Positions 8,429-16,963 of a DNA stretch of 22,624 nucleotides are shown piece after piece. The stretch is from positions 1-22,624 of the forward strand of contig JBDNJK010000023.1 in NCBI GenBank assembly GCA_041687805.1, given 5' to 3'. The notes under the pieces were generated by a model that was given only the letters and a program-made list of their open reading frames with translations, did no database searches and was not told where the DNA came from. The stretch is from SZUA-87 sp041687805. Lineage in GTDB: Bacteria; Actinomycetota; Acidimicrobiia; Acidimicrobiales; Aldehydirespiratoraceae. Position numbers and translations under genes: made by a program. Position 1 is the first letter of the stretch, and each line of letters begins with the position of its first letter.

Positions 8429-8443
8429 CGGGCTCCGTGCCCG
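8429..8443 (+). terminator. GC-rich hairpin after the VIT1/CCC1 gene
   Basis: CGGGC-TCCGT-GCCCG forms a five-base-pair stem eleven bases after the transporter stop. No T-run follows, so termination is only a possibility. Confidence 0.25.
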
Positions 8444-8456
8444 CATCATGTTGCGC

Positions 8457-8462
8457 TACCGT
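8457..8462 (+). promoter_or_regulatory. -10 element TACCGT placed six bases before an ATG
   Basis: TACCGT matches TANNNT and is followed by six bases and then the ATG at 8469, the geometry of a leaderless actinobacterial transcript. The same hexamer lies upstream of the DUF4332 gene (20238-20243). No -35 match is evident. Confidence 0.4.
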
Positions 8463-8468
8463 CCCGGT

Positions 8469-8567
8469 ATGGCCTTGAAAGTGATGATGCCGGATCGACG
8501 CCATGATCTCGGTAGGGGTTCATCACCCCGACAACAGTTCGACGTCGTGGCATCAGTCGATGTCTGA
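8469..8567 (+). CDS. Possible 32-residue leader ORF overlapping the next gene start
   Basis: The open frame MALKVMMPDRR... begins exactly where a leaderless message from the TACCGT box would start. It ends with TGA at 8565-8567, overlapping the first codons of the PLP-fold gene if that starts at ATG 8560. Such an arrangement would let ribosomes finishing the short frame restart on the downstream gene, which has no ribosome site of its own. There is no homology I recognise and the residues are not compositionally striking. It may instead be non-coding 5' leader. Confidence 0.25.
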   Translation: MALKVMMPDRRHDLGRGSSPRQQFDVVASVDV

Positions 8568-9387
8568 ACCGTCGCTTGATTTCGATCGAGTGGATGAAGC
8601 CGCTGCAGCGATACCCGAGGTTTTTCTCTCGTCGCCGCAATACCGAAGTAGCGGTCTGAGTAGGGCTCTCGGACTCGAAGTGATTGTGAAGATCGAGGCT
8701 TTCAATCCGGTTGGGTCGGCGGCTGGCCGCAGCGCCGAGTGGTGGTTCGAATGTCATCCGGATCTACATCGAGTCGTTTGTGCATCGGCAGGCGATTTCG
8801 GTGTAGCAATGGCTCACGCCGGGCGAGTTCGCGGAATCGAAGTCGATCTCTTCGGGCCGTTGAACGCCGATTGCATCACTGTGGACGATCTGCGACGGTC
8901 CGGGACCACAGTGCAACTCGATGGCGGCGATCAGGCTGAGGCGACCGAGGAAGCCCGACGCTACGCGAGTGTGGTCGATGCTCAGTTCATCCACGACGGA
9001 GATCATGTCGAGTTCGTGGAAGGCGCTGCCACTCTCGCAGCAGAACTGACTGGCCATGCGTTAGATGCCCAATCGATCTTCGTGGCCTCCGACACGCCGT
9101 TTCTGTCGATAGGCATCGGCCTCTGGCTCCACCAGCGGGCCCCGCGCACCGGGGTTGTCTCAGTTGTGGTCGGTTCGGGTCGGGGCGACGTCGATCACCC
9201 GTCGATCGATCAGATCGTGCACGTGAATGCCAAAGAAATCGCCGAGGCCCAGCGTGCGTTGATGCGCTTCGAAGCTTTGAGCGCTTCACCGACAGGTGCA
9301 GCACCCTTGGCGGCGGCGATGGCGGACCGTGACATCATCCGTGGTTCGAAGGTGGTTGTGGTGGTTGGAAGCCGCGCCCTCGCCTGA
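8560..9387 (+). CDS. Threonine-dehydratase-like fold-type II protein lacking the PLP lysine (probable pseudoenzyme)
   Basis: A 275-residue homologue of the tryptophan-synthase-beta / threonine-dehydratase superfamily. The fold landmarks are recognisable: KIEAFNPVGS (from residue 44) aligns with the segment KxEDLQPTGSFK, and ASAGDFGVAMAHAG aligns with the ASAGNHGQGVA helix. Near the C-terminus GAAPLAAAMADRDIIRGSKVVVVVGS aligns with the closing strand of these enzymes. The Schiff-base lysine position is Ala55, the SAGNHG asparagine is Asp, and the glycine-rich phosphate-binding loop is replaced by ASDTPF, so PLP binding looks lost. It is shorter than active enzymes (about 320 or more). ATG 8560 is preferred because homology begins just after it; ATG 8503 is in frame and also lacks a ribosome site. 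It converges with hrpB nine bases away. Function unknown; regulatory or scaffold roles are possible. Confidence 0.75.
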   Translation: MSEPSLDFDRVDEAAAAIPEVFLSSPQYRSSGLSRALGLEVIVKIEAFNPVGSAAGRSAEWWFECHPDLHRVVCASAGDFGVAMAHAGRVRGIEVDLFGPLNADCITVDDLRRSGTTVQLDGGDQAEATEEARRYASVVDAQFIHDGDHVEFVEGAATLAAELTGHALDAQSIFVASDTPFLSIGIGLWLHQRAPRTGVVSVVVGSGRGDVDHPSIDQIVHVNAKEIAEAQRALMRFEALSASPTGAAPLAAAMADRDIIRGSKVVVVVGSRALA

Positions 9388-9396
9388 CCTGGTTGG

Positions 9397-11871
9397 TCAA
9401 CGTCTGTGTTTGGTCCGTGATGTCGGCATCGCGGAGGTTGGGTCCTCCGGCCAGGAATGTTTCGGGTAGCGCCCCCGTAGCTCTCGCCTGACCTCGGGGT
9501 AGCCGCTTTCCCAAAACGATGAAAGGTCGCTGGTGACCTGAACGGGACGATGGGCCGGCGAGAGAAGATGCAGAACAATCTTGACGTCGCCATCGGCAAT
9601 GGCGGGTGACTCGTGCAGTCCAAAAACCTCCTGCAAGCGAACGGCAAGAGCCGGAGCGGAAGGGTCCGAATAGTCGATCGGGATTCTCGATCCGGATGGG
9701 ACCACCACATGGGTAGGTGCGAGACGGTCGATGTCGCGGCGGCTTCGCCAGCCGATCAGGTTGGCTAGTGCCGACTTGACATCGACAGACTGTAGGTCGG
9801 ACCGTGAGGTTGCTCGGGCGAGGGCCGGCACAAGCCACTCATCCACGATTTCGACCAGGTGATCATTTGATGAATCGGGCCATGTGTCGGGTTCGATGTG
9901 ATGCATGAACGACAAACGCTCTTGGAATCGGTGATCCGATGACGTCCAGCCGAGAACATCGAGGCCCTCGCGACGTACTCCGGCAAGAAGAGCTTCAACA
10001 ACTGATTCGCGTGGAGGCTTGTTGGTGGGGGATCGTGCCAGAACGATCGCTCCGAGTTTCGTCTGGTCCTCGAAAATTACGTCTCGTGTTCGCCGGTTCC
10101 AACCGCCGGACACCGTCTCTTCGATCCGGTCTTGATGCAGGCGCTCAATATCGTCGATGGATATCGGCGCGGCAATCCTGATCCGAGCGTCTGGCCCAGC
10201 GCCCTGTAGCTCTGCGACCACAAGATAAGGCTCGCGGGCCAGCTCGTCGGTCACGGGCACCGACGCGCCGGATCCCGACGCGAGCAGGAAGGTGCCAGGG
10301 TCGCGGCGCCTCTTGCAGATCCAATCGGGGTATGCCAGCGACACAAGGGCGCCGACTTGATCAAGATCGGTTGAGTCGTCGACCGCACCCACTCGACGAC
10401 GCCATTTGTGGGCGGAATCGCGTGCACGCGCACGGGCGGCTGCGTCGACGTTTCGGCCGCCGTGTCTAAGTGCATCGATGCGGGCCCGGAGGTCGATCGG
10501 CCGGTCTCGTCCTCGCAACAAATCGCGATCGGACAGCACAGCGGCAATGTCGCAGGCAGTTCCGCCCATACCGATATCGACGCCCGCCAAGATCAGGTGG
10601 GCGAGACGGGGCTCTGTGCCGAGTTCAATCATCCGGCGACCGTGTTCGGTGATTCGGTGGTTGTCGTCGATCGCGGTGAGCGAGACCAACGTGTCTTGTG
10701 CCGCCGAAAATGCGCTTCCGGGAGGTTGGTCGATCCAGTTCAGCTCGGTGGGGTCGGCGACTCCCCATGCCGCGATTTGTAGGGCCAGTTGAGTGAGGTC
10801 AGCGGTGAGAATCTCGGGAATGTCATCCCTGCGTCTGTGCGACTGGTCGGATTCGGGCCAGAGTCGGACACAGAAGCCGGGGGCTTGGCGACCCGCCCTG
10901 CCTCTGCGCTGATCTGTGGACGCACGGCTCGTGTCGATTGTGTGTAGCCGACTCATGCCCCTGCTCAAATCAATCTGGGGTTGTCGGCGGCGTCCTGTAT
11001 CGATCACCACGCCAACGCCGTCAATGGTCACGCTGGTTTCCGCGATCGGTGTGGAGAGGATCACCTTGCGTCTGTGTTGCTGGTCGGGACGAAGCGCCAG
11101 GTCTTGCTGGTCGGCGGGGAGCATGCCGTGCAGTGGTGTGATCACGACGTCGTTGCCGAGGCGACGGCCCAGGCTTCTCTGAGCGTCGAAGATGTTGCGC
11201 GTGCCGGCCATGAACACGAGAACGTCGCCGGCATACCTGCTGAGGGCGTCGACCACGGCGTCGGGCACCTCACCATCGGCGTCGCGACCGGGTGCAGGCG
11301 GACGGTAGATCGTGGTGACCGGAAACGTGCGACCCTCTGCGCGGATCACTGCATTGGTGCCGAGTCGGTCGGCAAGAGTCTCGGTGTTGAGCGTTGCCGA
11401 CATGATGAGCAGCTTCATGTCGGGGCGAAGAGCATCGATCGTGTCGAGTGCAAATACGAGAGCCGTGTCGGCGTGGATGCTGCGTTCGTGAAACTCATCG
11501 AAGACCACGACTCTCACTCCATCGAGAGAAGGATCGTCGAGCAGCATCCGCGTGAGCACACCTTCGGTCACAACTTCTATGCGAGTGCGAGGGCCCGTGC
11601 GGGTGTCGGCCCGCGTGCGTAGTCCGATTGTGTCGCCCACCTTTTCTCCACGCTCGCGAGCCATTCGTTGCGCGGCGGCGCGTGCGGCGACTCGCCTTGG
11701 TTCGAGCACGATGATTTTTTGGTGGTCGACCCAGTCGAGGTCGATCAGAGACGGCGGGACGCGTGTTGTCTTTCCTGCCCCCGGGGGTGCCTCGAGCAAA
11801 ACGATTCGCTCCTCGCCGAGCGCGACAGCAATGTCGGATAGAACATCATCGACCGGCAGATGGGTGGACAT
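9397..11871 (-). CDS. hrpB: ATP-dependent RNA helicase HrpB
   Basis: A DExH-box helicase of 824 residues, matching the usual HrpB length of about 820. Walker A APPGAGKTT lies at residues 28-36, the box II variant DEFH at 125-128, motif III SAT at 158-160, and motif VI QRRGRAGR further on near residue 340. The HrpB-specific C-terminal domain follows, with conserved LPPPxVxxPSGSRIPIDY-like text near residues 715-735. The start is set at ATG 11871, since MSTHLPVDDVLSDIAVAL matches the standard HrpB N-terminus. An in-frame ATG at 11928 would add 19 residues and overlap the upstream hydrolase. It lies 16 bases after that hydrolase, so it probably shares its transcript. The cellular role of HrpB outside a few proteobacteria is poorly known. 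Confidence 0.93.
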   Translation of the reverse strand: MSTHLPVDDVLSDIAVALGEERIVLLEAPPGAGKTTRVPPSLIDLDWVDHQKIIVLEPRRVAARAAAQRMARERGEKVGDTIGLRTRADTRTGPRTRIEVVTEGVLTRMLLDDPSLDGVRVVVFDEFHERSIHADTALVFALDTIDALRPDMKLLIMSATLNTETLADRLGTNAVIRAEGRTFPVTTIYRPPAPGRDADGEVPDAVVDALSRYAGDVLVFMAGTRNIFDAQRSLGRRLGNDVVITPLHGMLPADQQDLALRPDQQHRRKVILSTPIAETSVTIDGVGVVIDTGRRRQPQIDLSRGMSRLHTIDTSRASTDQRRGRAGRQAPGFCVRLWPESDQSHRRRDDIPEILTADLTQLALQIAAWGVADPTELNWIDQPPGSAFSAAQDTLVSLTAIDDNHRITEHGRRMIELGTEPRLAHLILAGVDIGMGGTACDIAAVLSDRDLLRGRDRPIDLRARIDALRHGGRNVDAAARARARDSAHKWRRRVGAVDDSTDLDQVGALVSLAYPDWICKRRRDPGTFLLASGSGASVPVTDELAREPYLVVAELQGAGPDARIRIAAPISIDDIERLHQDRIEETVSGGWNRRTRDVIFEDQTKLGAIVLARSPTNKPPRESVVEALLAGVRREGLDVLGWTSSDHRFQERLSFMHHIEPDTWPDSSNDHLVEIVDEWLVPALARATSRSDLQSVDVKSALANLIGWRSRRDIDRLAPTHVVVPSGSRIPIDYSDPSAPALAVRLQEVFGLHESPAIADGDVKIVLHLLSPAHRPVQVTSDLSSFWESGYPEVRRELRGRYPKHSWPEDPTSAMPTSRTKHRR

Positions 11872-11887
11872 GTGCGGAGGTTCCGGT

Positions 11888-12565
11888 TCAGGCCGTTCTC
11901 GCTGTGATGACTCTGACGGCATCAGCAACGGCTTCAGGATTGGACTTCATCACATAGTGGCGGGCGCCTTCGACCGTTGTTCTAACGACATCCGGGAGCT
12001 TCTTCTCCAGGTAGTTGTTGGCGCCGAAGAACGCTCTGTCATCGCTGCCGACAACAAGTGCGACGGGCACGTCGATCGATCCGATCTGATCTATCACCAT
12101 CGAATCGACGTGGAAGGCGATTGTGGCGGCGTCTGCGCTCACTCCATACTTGGTGATGTTGGCCCGAACGCGCTCGTTCCATCCTTCCCGCGCTTCGTCA
12201 TCGCGAAATCCAGGGCCGGTCGAAACCAAAACGAGTCCGGCCAGAATCCCGGGACGTGTGATCACATGAGCCATTCCGAAGTAGCCGCCGAGAGAGTGCC
12301 CCACAAGATGGACTGGTCCGTCGAGGCCTGCGATCAGTTGGTCGAGGTCGGCCAGCACGGCTGCTCTGGTGTAGGCGTCGATGCCGCTCGGGCGCGGCGA
12401 TAGGCCGTGGCCGGGAAGATCCACCATCACACAGTGGTGGTCTTGGGAGAGCAATTCGACGGCAGGTTCCCAGATGGATGAATCAGAGTCGAGGCCGTGA
12501 AGGAATATCACCGTCGGCCCGGAGCCTGTCTCGGCGAAGTGAAGGGGCAGTGGTTCGATGTTCAA
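11888..12565 (-). CDS. Small alpha/beta hydrolase
   Basis: A 225-residue alpha/beta hydrolase with HGLDSDSSIW oxyanion region (from residue 23), nucleophile elbow GHSLGG (Ser91), likely acid in GSDDRAF (Asp175 or Asp176) and histidine in GARHYVMKSNP (His203). It is shorter than the protein at 1920 because its cap is small, and the two are not close paralogues. The start is a TTG at 12565; no other in-frame start precedes the HGLD region. The upstream bases hold two tandem copies of ACGAGGA, either of which could serve as ribosome site. It follows the crotonase by 21 bases and precedes hrpB by 16, so the three are probably co-transcribed. Substrate unknown; context with a crotonase hints at an acyl or cleavage product ester or thioester. 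Confidence 0.87.
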   Translation of the reverse strand: MNIEPLPLHFAETGSGPTVIFLHGLDSDSSIWEPAVELLSQDHHCVMVDLPGHGLSPRPSGIDAYTRAAVLADLDQLIAGLDGPVHLVGHSLGGYFGMAHVITRPGILAGLVLVSTGPGFRDDEAREGWNERVRANITKYGVSADAATIAFHVDSMVIDQIGSIDVPVALVVGSDDRAFFGANNYLEKKLPDVVRTTVEGARHYVMKSNPEAVADAVRVITARTA

Positions 12566-12586
12566 TTTCCTCGTTCCTCGTTTGTC

Positions 12587-13357
12587 TCAGCGGCCTTGGA
12601 AGATGGGTCGGCGTTTCTCCATGAACGCCTTTACGCCTTCGCGAAAGTCTGAACTTGAGTAACAGACTGCCACTGCTTGTCGTGATTCGTCGCGTAATTC
12701 TGTGTTGGAGATCGAGTCGACGGCCAGTTTCGCGGCTCGAATCGACAGCGGCGACAGGCCACCGATGCGCTTGGTGAGATCCGCTACGTACGTATCGAGT
12801 TTGGTCTTGGCCACGACTTCGTCGACCAAGCCGATGCGAAGTGCTTCGGCCGCATCGATGATGCGCGCTGAGTACAACAACAGTTTGGCCATGCTTGGCC
12901 CCACAAGGTGAACGAGTCGATCAACCGCAGGCGGGGGGTATGCGAGACCAAGTTTCGCCGGTGGCACTGAGAACCTGGCATCGTCGGCAGCGATCCGAAT
13001 GTCGGCGTGCAGAGCTATGGCAATCGCGCCTCCCATGCACGGGCCATGGATGGCAGCGATCACCGGCACCGGGATTGATTCGATGGACCGCCACGCGAGA
13101 TGCTCGGATGAGTCGAAGTGTCCAGCCTGGTCACCGGTTCGACGATCGGGAAACTCGGTGATGTCGGAGCCAGCTCCGAACGCCTCCGTCCCCGCCCCGC
13201 GGAGGATGACGCACCGTATGGCAGAGTTGGCCAAGACGGCGTTGATGGCGCCCGGAACCTGCTTGTACATGGCGCTGTTCATGGCGTTGCGCCGGCTGGG
13301 ATTGTCGATGATGAGAGTGGCTACGTGCCCACTCGTTTCGGTTCTGAATTCTGACAC
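12587..13357 (-). CDS. Crotonase-fold protein (enoyl-CoA hydratase/isomerase family) without hydratase glutamates
   Basis: A 256-residue member of the crotonase family, which acts on acyl-CoA thioesters by stabilising an enolate. The two oxyanion-hole segments are present: FGAGSDITEF (60-69) and GPCMGGAIAIALHADI (105-120). The two glutamates that catalyse hydration in rat enoyl-CoA hydratase (Glu144 and Glu164) align with Ala113 and Pro133, and the usual PGAGGTQRL stretch reads AYPPPAVDRL. So it is unlikely to hydrate enoyl-CoA in the standard way; hydrolase, decarboxylase or isomerase chemistry is more plausible. The start is GTG 13357, with a GAGGG run close upstream. It follows the GGDEF-EAL gene by 48 bases on the same strand. 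Confidence 0.87.
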   Translation of the reverse strand: MSEFRTETSGHVATLIIDNPSRRNAMNSAMYKQVPGAINAVLANSAIRCVILRGAGTEAFGAGSDITEFPDRRTGDQAGHFDSSEHLAWRSIESIPVPVIAAIHGPCMGGAIAIALHADIRIAADDARFSVPPAKLGLAYPPPAVDRLVHLVGPSMAKLLLYSARIIDAAEALRIGLVDEVVAKTKLDTYVADLTKRIGGLSPLSIRAAKLAVDSISNTELRDESRQAVAVCYSSSDFREGVKAFMEKRRPIFQGR

Positions 13358-13405
13358 GCCCTCAGATTGACAGATCGAGGGCGTCGGCGGGTGGAAGACC
13401 GTCGG

Positions 13406-16400
13406 TCAGTGGGTGTGTCCCACCATCCGCTCGCCTTCGAGTTCGCCCCGCAGCGTTGCTTCTATTTGTTCGGGCGGTGCGGGACGGGTGAAGTAGTAGC
13501 CCTGTCCATATCGGCATCCGAGTGTTCGCAAACGTGAGTGTTGGATCGGGAGTTCAATTCCCTCTGCGATGGTTGTGGCACCCATGTCATGGGCCAAGCT
13601 GAGGACCGTGCTGACCACGGTCGATCTTTCGTTGTCTTCGAGCTTCATCACGAACGACCTGTCGATCTTCAGGATGTCGGCGGAGAACACGTCGGCATAT
13701 CGCAGGGTTGCGTTGCCGGTGCCGAAGTCGTCGATGGCGACACGCAGTCCTTCTGCACGCAGTAGGTCGATTCTGCTCACGATCAGATCGAAGTCATCGA
13801 CGAGTGCCGTTTCGGTGAGTTCCAGAACGACGGCTTCGTGGTCGATCCCGGAGGCGTCGACCACCGACAGGATCTCCTCGACAATGCCGTCCGTTCGAAG
13901 TTGTACCGGAGACACGTTGATGCTGATGTAGATGTCGTGGCCGGCCTTTCGCCATTTGGATGCCTGGTTCACTGCGGTCTCCAGAACGGAGCGGCCGAGT
14001 GGGATGATCATGCCGTTCTGCTCGGCAAGCGGAATGAACGACTCCGGGCTCACCATCCCGCGAATGGGATGGAACCATCTGACCAGAGCCTCCAGGCCGA
14101 CCGTGCGTCCAGTCGCAAGGTCGACAATTGGCTGGTAGTACAGCATCAGTTCGTCGTTCTCAATGGCGGCACCAAGGGCATTGGAGATCTCGAAGCGTTC
14201 GACGGTCTGGTCGGCCATACCTGACTCGTACATGGCCCAGCGGCCCTTGCCGAGACCCTTGGCTTCGTACATTGCCACGTCGGCTGAACGGAGTAGGTCT
14301 TCAGGCGACTGGGACCCGTCGTCATCGACGGCGATACCGACACTCACGCTGAGTCGGATCTCGCTGCCCATCAGGCGCACGGGGCGAGAGAGTTCCTCGA
14401 CCACTCGATCGGCGATCGCGGTTATGTCGGAGTCGGTGTAGACCTCGGTTAGCAGAACGGCAAATTCGTCGCCGCCGAATCTGGCGGCCTTGTCTTGCAG
14501 CCTCATGCGTCCCAGCAGCCGGCTTGAAATCTCCACAAGTACTTGGTCGCCGGCGGCATGCCCCATCGAGTCGTTCACATTCTTGAAGTCGTCGACGTCG
14601 ATGAACAGCACCGCAACCTTGCCGGGGTCGGAGCCCTGACGACGAAGTGCACTAGTGAGGTTGTCGGTGAATTGCACGCGACTTCCGAGTCCGGTGAGGT
14701 CGTCGTGGAGTATCTGATGACGCAAGTCCTCTTCGAGCTTCTTGCGGTCGGTGATGTCGCGGATGTTGAGAACAAGTCCACGAACCGCATCGTCGGATCG
14801 GCGGTCGGTGAGCGTGACCTCGACTGTTCGCCACTGGCCAGAGGCGTGCGCTAGCGAAACTTCGATGGTGCGGTCGCCCACGTCGCCATGAGCGAGTTCG
14901 TCCCGGAGCTTCTGGATCCGCCTGACTTGGTCGGCCGGCAGAAGTTCGAGCACGTTTCGGCCCTGTATCTGGCCGGGCCGCAGCCCGAGGAGGTCAAACA
15001 CCGCGGGGCTTGTGTAGGTGAACGAACCGTTTTCGTCGACTACCCCGATGACGTCGGAACTGTTTTGGACAAGTCCACGGAACCACTCTTCGCTGCGTTG
15101 CAGGCCCAGCTTCGCGGCGCGTTCCTCGGTGATGTCGCGGGCGGTGACAACAACTCCGCCCACCTCGGGGTCTTCGGAAAAGTCCCGGGTCGACACATCG
15201 AACCAGTGGTAATCCCCGTTGGCCGTCTTCAACCTGGCCTCGCGCGAGTTTGGTGATTCATTTTGCTGTGTCGGGTGGCGGAGATGTGACAGCAGGCTTG
15301 CAACGTCGTCCTCGTGTACGAGGTTCACAAGGCCAATTTCGGCAATTTCTTGAGAATTTATGCCAAGAATACGCGGAGCGTTCGGCGAGACGAAATGAAC
15401 GGCGTCATGACCGTCTGCGACAATGACGAGATCGGTCGATTGTTCGACGAGGGCGTGAAGCCGTCGTTCGGCACGCTGGCGAAAAGCGTCTTCTCGCATT
15501 CTGATGTTGTGGAGAGCGAGTGTGGCGTGAGCAGCCACCGCTTGAAGCGCAAGTTGTTGGCTGTGCTCGAGCATCTCGCCGGGAGCCACCACCAGTGCAC
15601 CGCTGTCTTTGCCCAACAGAGTCTTGATGAGATCGCCGGGTGCGTAGGTGCCGAGCCGGTCACTGAGCTGTTCGAGATCGTCCTTCGCATCCCACTCAAT
15701 ATCACCGACTTCCAATGGCTGGGCTTTATGGCGACGAGCGGTCACGCCGCCGTCATCGGATCGAATCGCTGCGCTGAAGGAAGAGCTGGGTCCGAAGATG
15801 AGCCCGATCGCTGTGTTGAGCGAATATGCGATTGAGCCTGCATCTTCCGCAGTGACGATGTCCTGGCTTGTTTCGTTGAGTTGGCCCTCTAGACGGGCCA
15901 TATTGTCGCGTGCCCGCAGCAATCCGACGACCCTAAGCAAGACAAGCACCGCCAAGATCGCGGTGAACCCGGCGGCGATGACAAAATCGCCACCCGTGAT
16001 CAGTCGCAATAGAGACAGTACCGGTAGTACCAGCACGCTCAGGGAGAGGCTGACCAGGCGACTTCGGGTGAGGTCGGGACTGCTGGCCGGCGGTCGTTCA
16101 AACAAGCTGGAGTGGTCGGGTTCCCTTGTTAGCAGCGCAAATGAGCCGAATCCAACGGCTGCGACCGGTATCAGAAGTCTTCCCACCGGCTCGCCGATCG
16201 TGTCCAAAATGGCGATCACATCTGTTGCGAGAATCGTGACCATGCTTGTGGCAATTAACCAATAGCTACGTGACCGTCGGGCAGGACCAGTAGCCAGCCT
16301 GAGGGTTGTTGCAGCTATGACAACTTCCGTAAGCGCGTAGACGAGAGTCAGTCCTCGGTGCGAGAACGAGTAGCTGTCGTTGTGCAGGTATCCGTCGAGT

Positions 16401-16816
16401 ACCCCGACCCAGAACGGTCCCAACAACGCGACCGACACCATGACGACGTCCAAGGCATCGCCATGCCCGGCGAATGCTCGGCGTGATCGAGCGATCGAGA
16501 CAAGCGACGCTATGACGAAGATGTAGCCACCAACCGCCAACAGGTCGGCCGGGCTCGGAAATGGGAATTCTATTCCAGAAACGCCCGCATGGATGGCCCT
16601 GACGGTTGTGGCCGCGAATAGAGCGCTCGCCCCCACGTATAGCTCGACAATAGGTCGAGACCTGTCGGGCCTACGTTTGAGACTAAATCCGCCTACGACG
16701 AGACATCCAACTGCCATGGCGCTGAACATGATCTGAGCGGTCGACTGTGGAACCGCGAAGAGGACAATGGCTACAACAGCCAACCACCAACCTGATCGGA
16801 ATTTTCGCATGATCAC
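13406..16816 (-). CDS. Membrane PAS-PAS-GGDEF-EAL protein (dual-domain c-di-GMP enzyme)
   Basis: A 1136-residue protein for making and/or degrading cyclic di-GMP. About ten hydrophobic helices occupy residues 8-305. A region I cannot assign firmly, perhaps a degenerate GAF domain, spans about 315-445. PAS domains follow near 450-570 (ALVEQSTDLVIVADG) and 575-700 (GLVQNSSDVIGVVDENG), each ending in a PAC-like VxxRDIT. The diguanylate cyclase domain has intact RFGGDEFAV (GGDEF at about 781-785) and an inhibitory-site RLQD five residues before it. The EAL domain is also intact: GLEALVRW (about 907), ELTET, DDFGTG, KIDRSFV and AEGIE. The start is GTG 16816; ATG 16810 two codons later is equally possible. 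Divergent from the SAM-decarboxylase-like/LuxI-like operon, so the membrane part may sense something related. Confidence 0.92.
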   Translation of the reverse strand: MIMRKFRSGWWLAVVAIVLFAVPQSTAQIMFSAMAVGCLVVGGFSLKRRPDRSRPIVELYVGASALFAATTVRAIHAGVSGIEFPFPSPADLLAVGGYIFVIASLVSIARSRRAFAGHGDALDVVMVSVALLGPFWVGVLDGYLHNDSYSFSHRGLTLVYALTEVVIAATTLRLATGPARRSRSYWLIATSMVTILATDVIAILDTIGEPVGRLLIPVAAVGFGSFALLTREPDHSSLFERPPASSPDLTRSRLVSLSLSVLVLPVLSLLRLITGGDFVIAAGFTAILAVLVLLRVVGLLRARDNMARLEGQLNETSQDIVTAEDAGSIAYSLNTAIGLIFGPSSSFSAAIRSDDGGVTARRHKAQPLEVGDIEWDAKDDLEQLSDRLGTYAPGDLIKTLLGKDSGALVVAPGEMLEHSQQLALQAVAAHATLALHNIRMREDAFRQRAERRLHALVEQSTDLVIVADGHDAVHFVSPNAPRILGINSQEIAEIGLVNLVHEDDVASLLSHLRHPTQQNESPNSREARLKTANGDYHWFDVSTRDFSEDPEVGGVVVTARDITEERAAKLGLQRSEEWFRGLVQNSSDVIGVVDENGSFTYTSPAVFDLLGLRPGQIQGRNVLELLPADQVRRIQKLRDELAHGDVGDRTIEVSLAHASGQWRTVEVTLTDRRSDDAVRGLVLNIRDITDRKKLEEDLRHQILHDDLTGLGSRVQFTDNLTSALRRQGSDPGKVAVLFIDVDDFKNVNDSMGHAAGDQVLVEISSRLLGRMRLQDKAARFGGDEFAVLLTEVYTDSDITAIADRVVEELSRPVRLMGSEIRLSVSVGIAVDDDGSQSPEDLLRSADVAMYEAKGLGKGRWAMYESGMADQTVERFEISNALGAAIENDELMLYYQPIVDLATGRTVGLEALVRWFHPIRGMVSPESFIPLAEQNGMIIPLGRSVLETAVNQASKWRKAGHDIYISINVSPVQLRTDGIVEEILSVVDASGIDHEAVVLELTETALVDDFDLIVSRIDLLRAEGLRVAIDDFGTGNATLRYADVFSADILKIDRSFVMKLEDNERSTVVSTVLSLAHDMGATTIAEGIELPIQHSRLRTLGCRYGQGYYFTRPAPPEQIEATLRGELEGERMVGHTH

Positions 16817-16886
16817 CGGGACCCATCGGCCACGGCTGGCAATAATTTAGCCAACATGGCACACGAATCACAGTAACTACTCTAAG

Positions 16887-16913
16887 CGAGTATGGAGATA
16901 CTCGATGTATCGA
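16887..16913. repeat. Overlapping inverted repeats in the divergent regulatory region
   Basis: CGAGTAT-GGAG-ATACTCG (16887-16904) is a perfect seven-base-arm dyad, and TCGAT-GT-ATCGA (16902-16913) overlaps its end. Both lie between the c-di-GMP gene and the SAM-decarboxylase-like operon, in the position expected of operators. They could also form hairpins in a leader. Seen directly; function inferred. Confidence 0.45.
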
Positions 16914-16943
16914 AGTTATGCACTTTTCCACAGGGCAATTTGT

Positions 16944-16963
16944 ACTAGGCCGATCGACCTAGT
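16944..16963. promoter_or_regulatory. 20-bp dyad, lux-box-like operator candidate
   Basis: ACTAGGCCGATCGACCTAGT is a dyad in which nine of ten base pairs match (only C16950/A16957 do not), with GATC at its exact centre. Its length, symmetry and GATC centre recall lux boxes, the operators of LuxR-type quorum-sensing regulators, although the flanks do not match a lux-box consensus well. It ends directly before the -10 TATGCT and so covers the spacer and reaches the -35 area, which would suit a repressor better than a class II activator. Confidence 0.5.

Noticed and set aside
11552..12403. 283-codon open frame on the plus strand
   Set aside because: Antisense to hrpB and the small hydrolase, serine/arginine-rich as expected of a shadow frame.
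16944..16963. Calling the 20-bp dyad a true lux box
   Set aside because: Length, symmetry and GATC centre fit, but the flanking bases do not match a lux-box consensus and no LuxR gene is present, so only an operator candidate is claimed.
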